Of a stretch of DNA of 44,670 nt, positions 43,070 to 44,670 are shown one piece after another (within the stretch, counting starts at the first letter, position 1; each line of letters begins with the position of its first letter). Under the pieces are notes generated by a model. That model was given only the letters and a program-made list of their open reading frames with translations, did not search any database and had not been told where the DNA came from. Source of the stretch: Circinella minor (lineage: Eukaryota; Mucoromycota; Mucoromycetes; Mucorales; Lichtheimiaceae); NCBI GenBank assembly GCA_016758965.1, contig JAEPRB010000298.1:1-44670 (forward strand), read 5' to 3'. The position numbers and the translations under genes were made by a program.

Positions 43070-44670
43070 CCAACCATTCCATACAAAATGAGGTTGATCT
43101 TTCATGTTTGTTTGTGAGAACGGGGTAGTAATAGGGATGAGTGTAGTGATAAACTTATAGCTACTAGTTCCATGGATGTGTTACTGATATTCTTATTATT
43201 ATTATTTTTATCATTCTGTTTTTTTGTTGCAGGTGTAGTGCTATACAGGTGTTTTCATAGTATAGAGTAGTGTATCAGTAGGATAATGTGTGATTATAGA
43301 GAAACATAGTATAAACATTGGGTACTTCAAAGTATTTGCTGAGTTTAAATTTATTAAATATAATTTGAATTTTAAAGATAAAATCATAATTGGAAATAAT
43401 AAAATATTTAAATATAATAAAAGCTTTAAGATAATGATAATAATTAAAATATTAATAAAAAATAAATAAATTTTATTATTTAAAATTAGAAAAAAACATT
43501 AAAAATATATAAATCAAAGGATAAATTTAAATTTATATAATATAGAATATTTCTCATATGATTCCTATTGTTATATCAATCAAATATAATAAAATAAAGA
43601 GATGTTAAAAAGTCAACGAGACCCAAAAGAACAATAATTGAACTGAAGTTTATTAAAATAAAATATTATTTCTATTTATATGAATCTTATTATCGGTGGG
43701 ATATATATTGATATGTGTATATAGCTATACGTAAGATTTGAATTTGTCATGGCCATGTGAATTATGAATATAAGATTAATAATATTAAGATTAGACTTTG
43801 AGCGGTTGACGATATGATATATCTATGCAGCTGTTATCTGTTATCATAATAGAAGATGGACTTCTGTGTTCTTACAAATCATGGTCCAAATAGGGAAGTA
43901 CACGAAATGTCAGCAAAGCATAATTAAAGATACGCTGTACTTTAATAATTAAAATAACAAATAATTATCTTTATGAATAATATGTGTTGGATACAACACC
44001 TATTGATAGTAGTGATGATGGAAGATGATGAGGTTACTATAAGCATGATATCGTTTAACTGTTTTTGGTGATTATTTATTTTGTCTAACAATGCGTTTGG
44101 TGTCTAAAAAAAGAAAAAAAAATAAAGGTCGTGTTTTGATGGTCTCAACTAAATTTTTTAATAAAAAAAGTATAAAAGGAGGGGTAATTCTTCGCGCACA
44201 ATACTCGATAGATGTCAGATCCGTTGTAAGTTTATATGACTAATCGCCGCACCTTAACGTTAACAATAATAACTAGGATTCTTTGGTAGATGAAACACAA
44301 TAAACTATGCCACAAGGGAAATGATAATAAAGAAGGTGAGGAAGGTAAAATAAGAAACAAATAGACTAGTTGATAATTAGATAGATAACTCGACAATTAG
44401 ATAGTTTGTTAATTCGTTAATTGATTTTTTTATTTTATTATTATTATTTTGGATGGTATTTATATAAAAACAAAATAAAAATAATATTTCCAAATATGAA
44501 TATGAACATGATAATATTATTAAAATAATAATATTATGCAAATGACATGATCATTGTCTTGATAAGAATAAGAAATAATGAAAATCAAAAATAAATAAAT
44601 TAAAAACAGAATATGGATCAATATGATCCATACGAGACAACACAAAAGAATTAATTAAAGATCATAAAGA
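43070..44670. other. Gene-free AT-rich right end of the window
   Basis: No gene supported. Contains copy B of the dispersed repeat. A TATAAAAGG at about 44171-44179 with an ATG at 44213 looks like a promoter and start, but the frame closes after five codons and no splice choice opens it. Confidence 0.5.
43605..43850. repeat. Dispersed repeat, copy B
   Basis: Same-strand match to 5261-5500, with the blocks GAGACCCAAAAGAACAA, TTCTATTTATAT, GAGCGGTTGACGA and CAGCTGTTAT in the same order. Diverged, with indels, especially in the middle. No transposase fragment lies beside this copy. Confidence 0.55.

Noticed and set aside
44162..44320. TATAAAAGG box, ATG 40 bp later and a GTAAGT donor, suggesting a new gene at the right end
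   Set aside because: The frame is MSDPL then stop; none of the nearby acceptors gives an open frame.
1..44670. CRISPR arrays, prokaryotic operons or phage modules
   Set aside because: The genes are eukaryotic with introns; no regularly spaced repeats were seen.

Overview
The window looks like nuclear DNA of an early-diverging filamentous fungus, most likely Mucoromycota (Mucorales-like). This rests on strongly AT-rich spacers, genes split by many short GT-AG introns (about 50-290 nt), fungal families such as an Ato/GPR1 acetate transporter, a Vps9 GEF and a Kes1-type oxysterol-binding protein, and remnants of several transposon classes common in such genomes. No species can be named from sequence alone.

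Layout. 1-147: possible 5' end of a minus-strand gene leaving the window. 148-10153: gene-poor, transposon-rich DNA holding a decayed IS630/Tc1-type transposase (4430-5054), one copy of a dispersed repeat (5261-5500) and a well-preserved 1458-bp non-coding element with 142-bp terminal inverted repeats flanked by TA (6622-8079). 10154-10846: intronless acetate-transporter-like gene (minus). 14177-17931: 16-exon gene for a 772-aa helical protein I do not recognise (plus). 18954-21510: 10-exon cytochrome P450, 506 aa (minus). 23959-25500: 8-exon aldo-keto reductase, 298 aa (minus). 25846-30011: a patchwork of decayed or lineage-specific ORFs, including a PIF/Harbinger transposase remnant and a frameshifted two-ORF cassette. 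31348-31810: a MITE with perfect inverted termini. 32939-40182: three host genes in a row on the plus strand (Vps9-type Rab5 GEF, 694 aa; Kes1/Osh4-type lipid exchanger, 390 aa; hexokinase-like protein, 477 aa). 40408-40847: a worn second copy of the MITE. 41973-43069: remnant of a DIRS-like retroelement. 43605-43850: second copy of the dispersed repeat. The rest is AT-rich non-coding sequence.

Function. The Vps9 and Kes1 genes both serve endosome/Golgi membrane traffic (Rab5 activation; sterol/PI4P exchange) and sit only 310 bp apart. The P450 and aldo-keto reductase are oxidoreductases on the same strand about 2.4 kb apart, too loosely placed to call a cluster. The most notable gene is the hexokinase-like protein: its fold and glucose-contact residues are kept, but the catalytic aspartate of the Asn-Asp-Thr motif is Gly205 and the first phosphate loop is altered, which suggests a sugar-sensing pseudoenzyme rather than a kinase.

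Exon coordinates for the five spliced host genes were assigned by hand; every junction keeps the reading frame and uses GT-AG, but none has transcript support.
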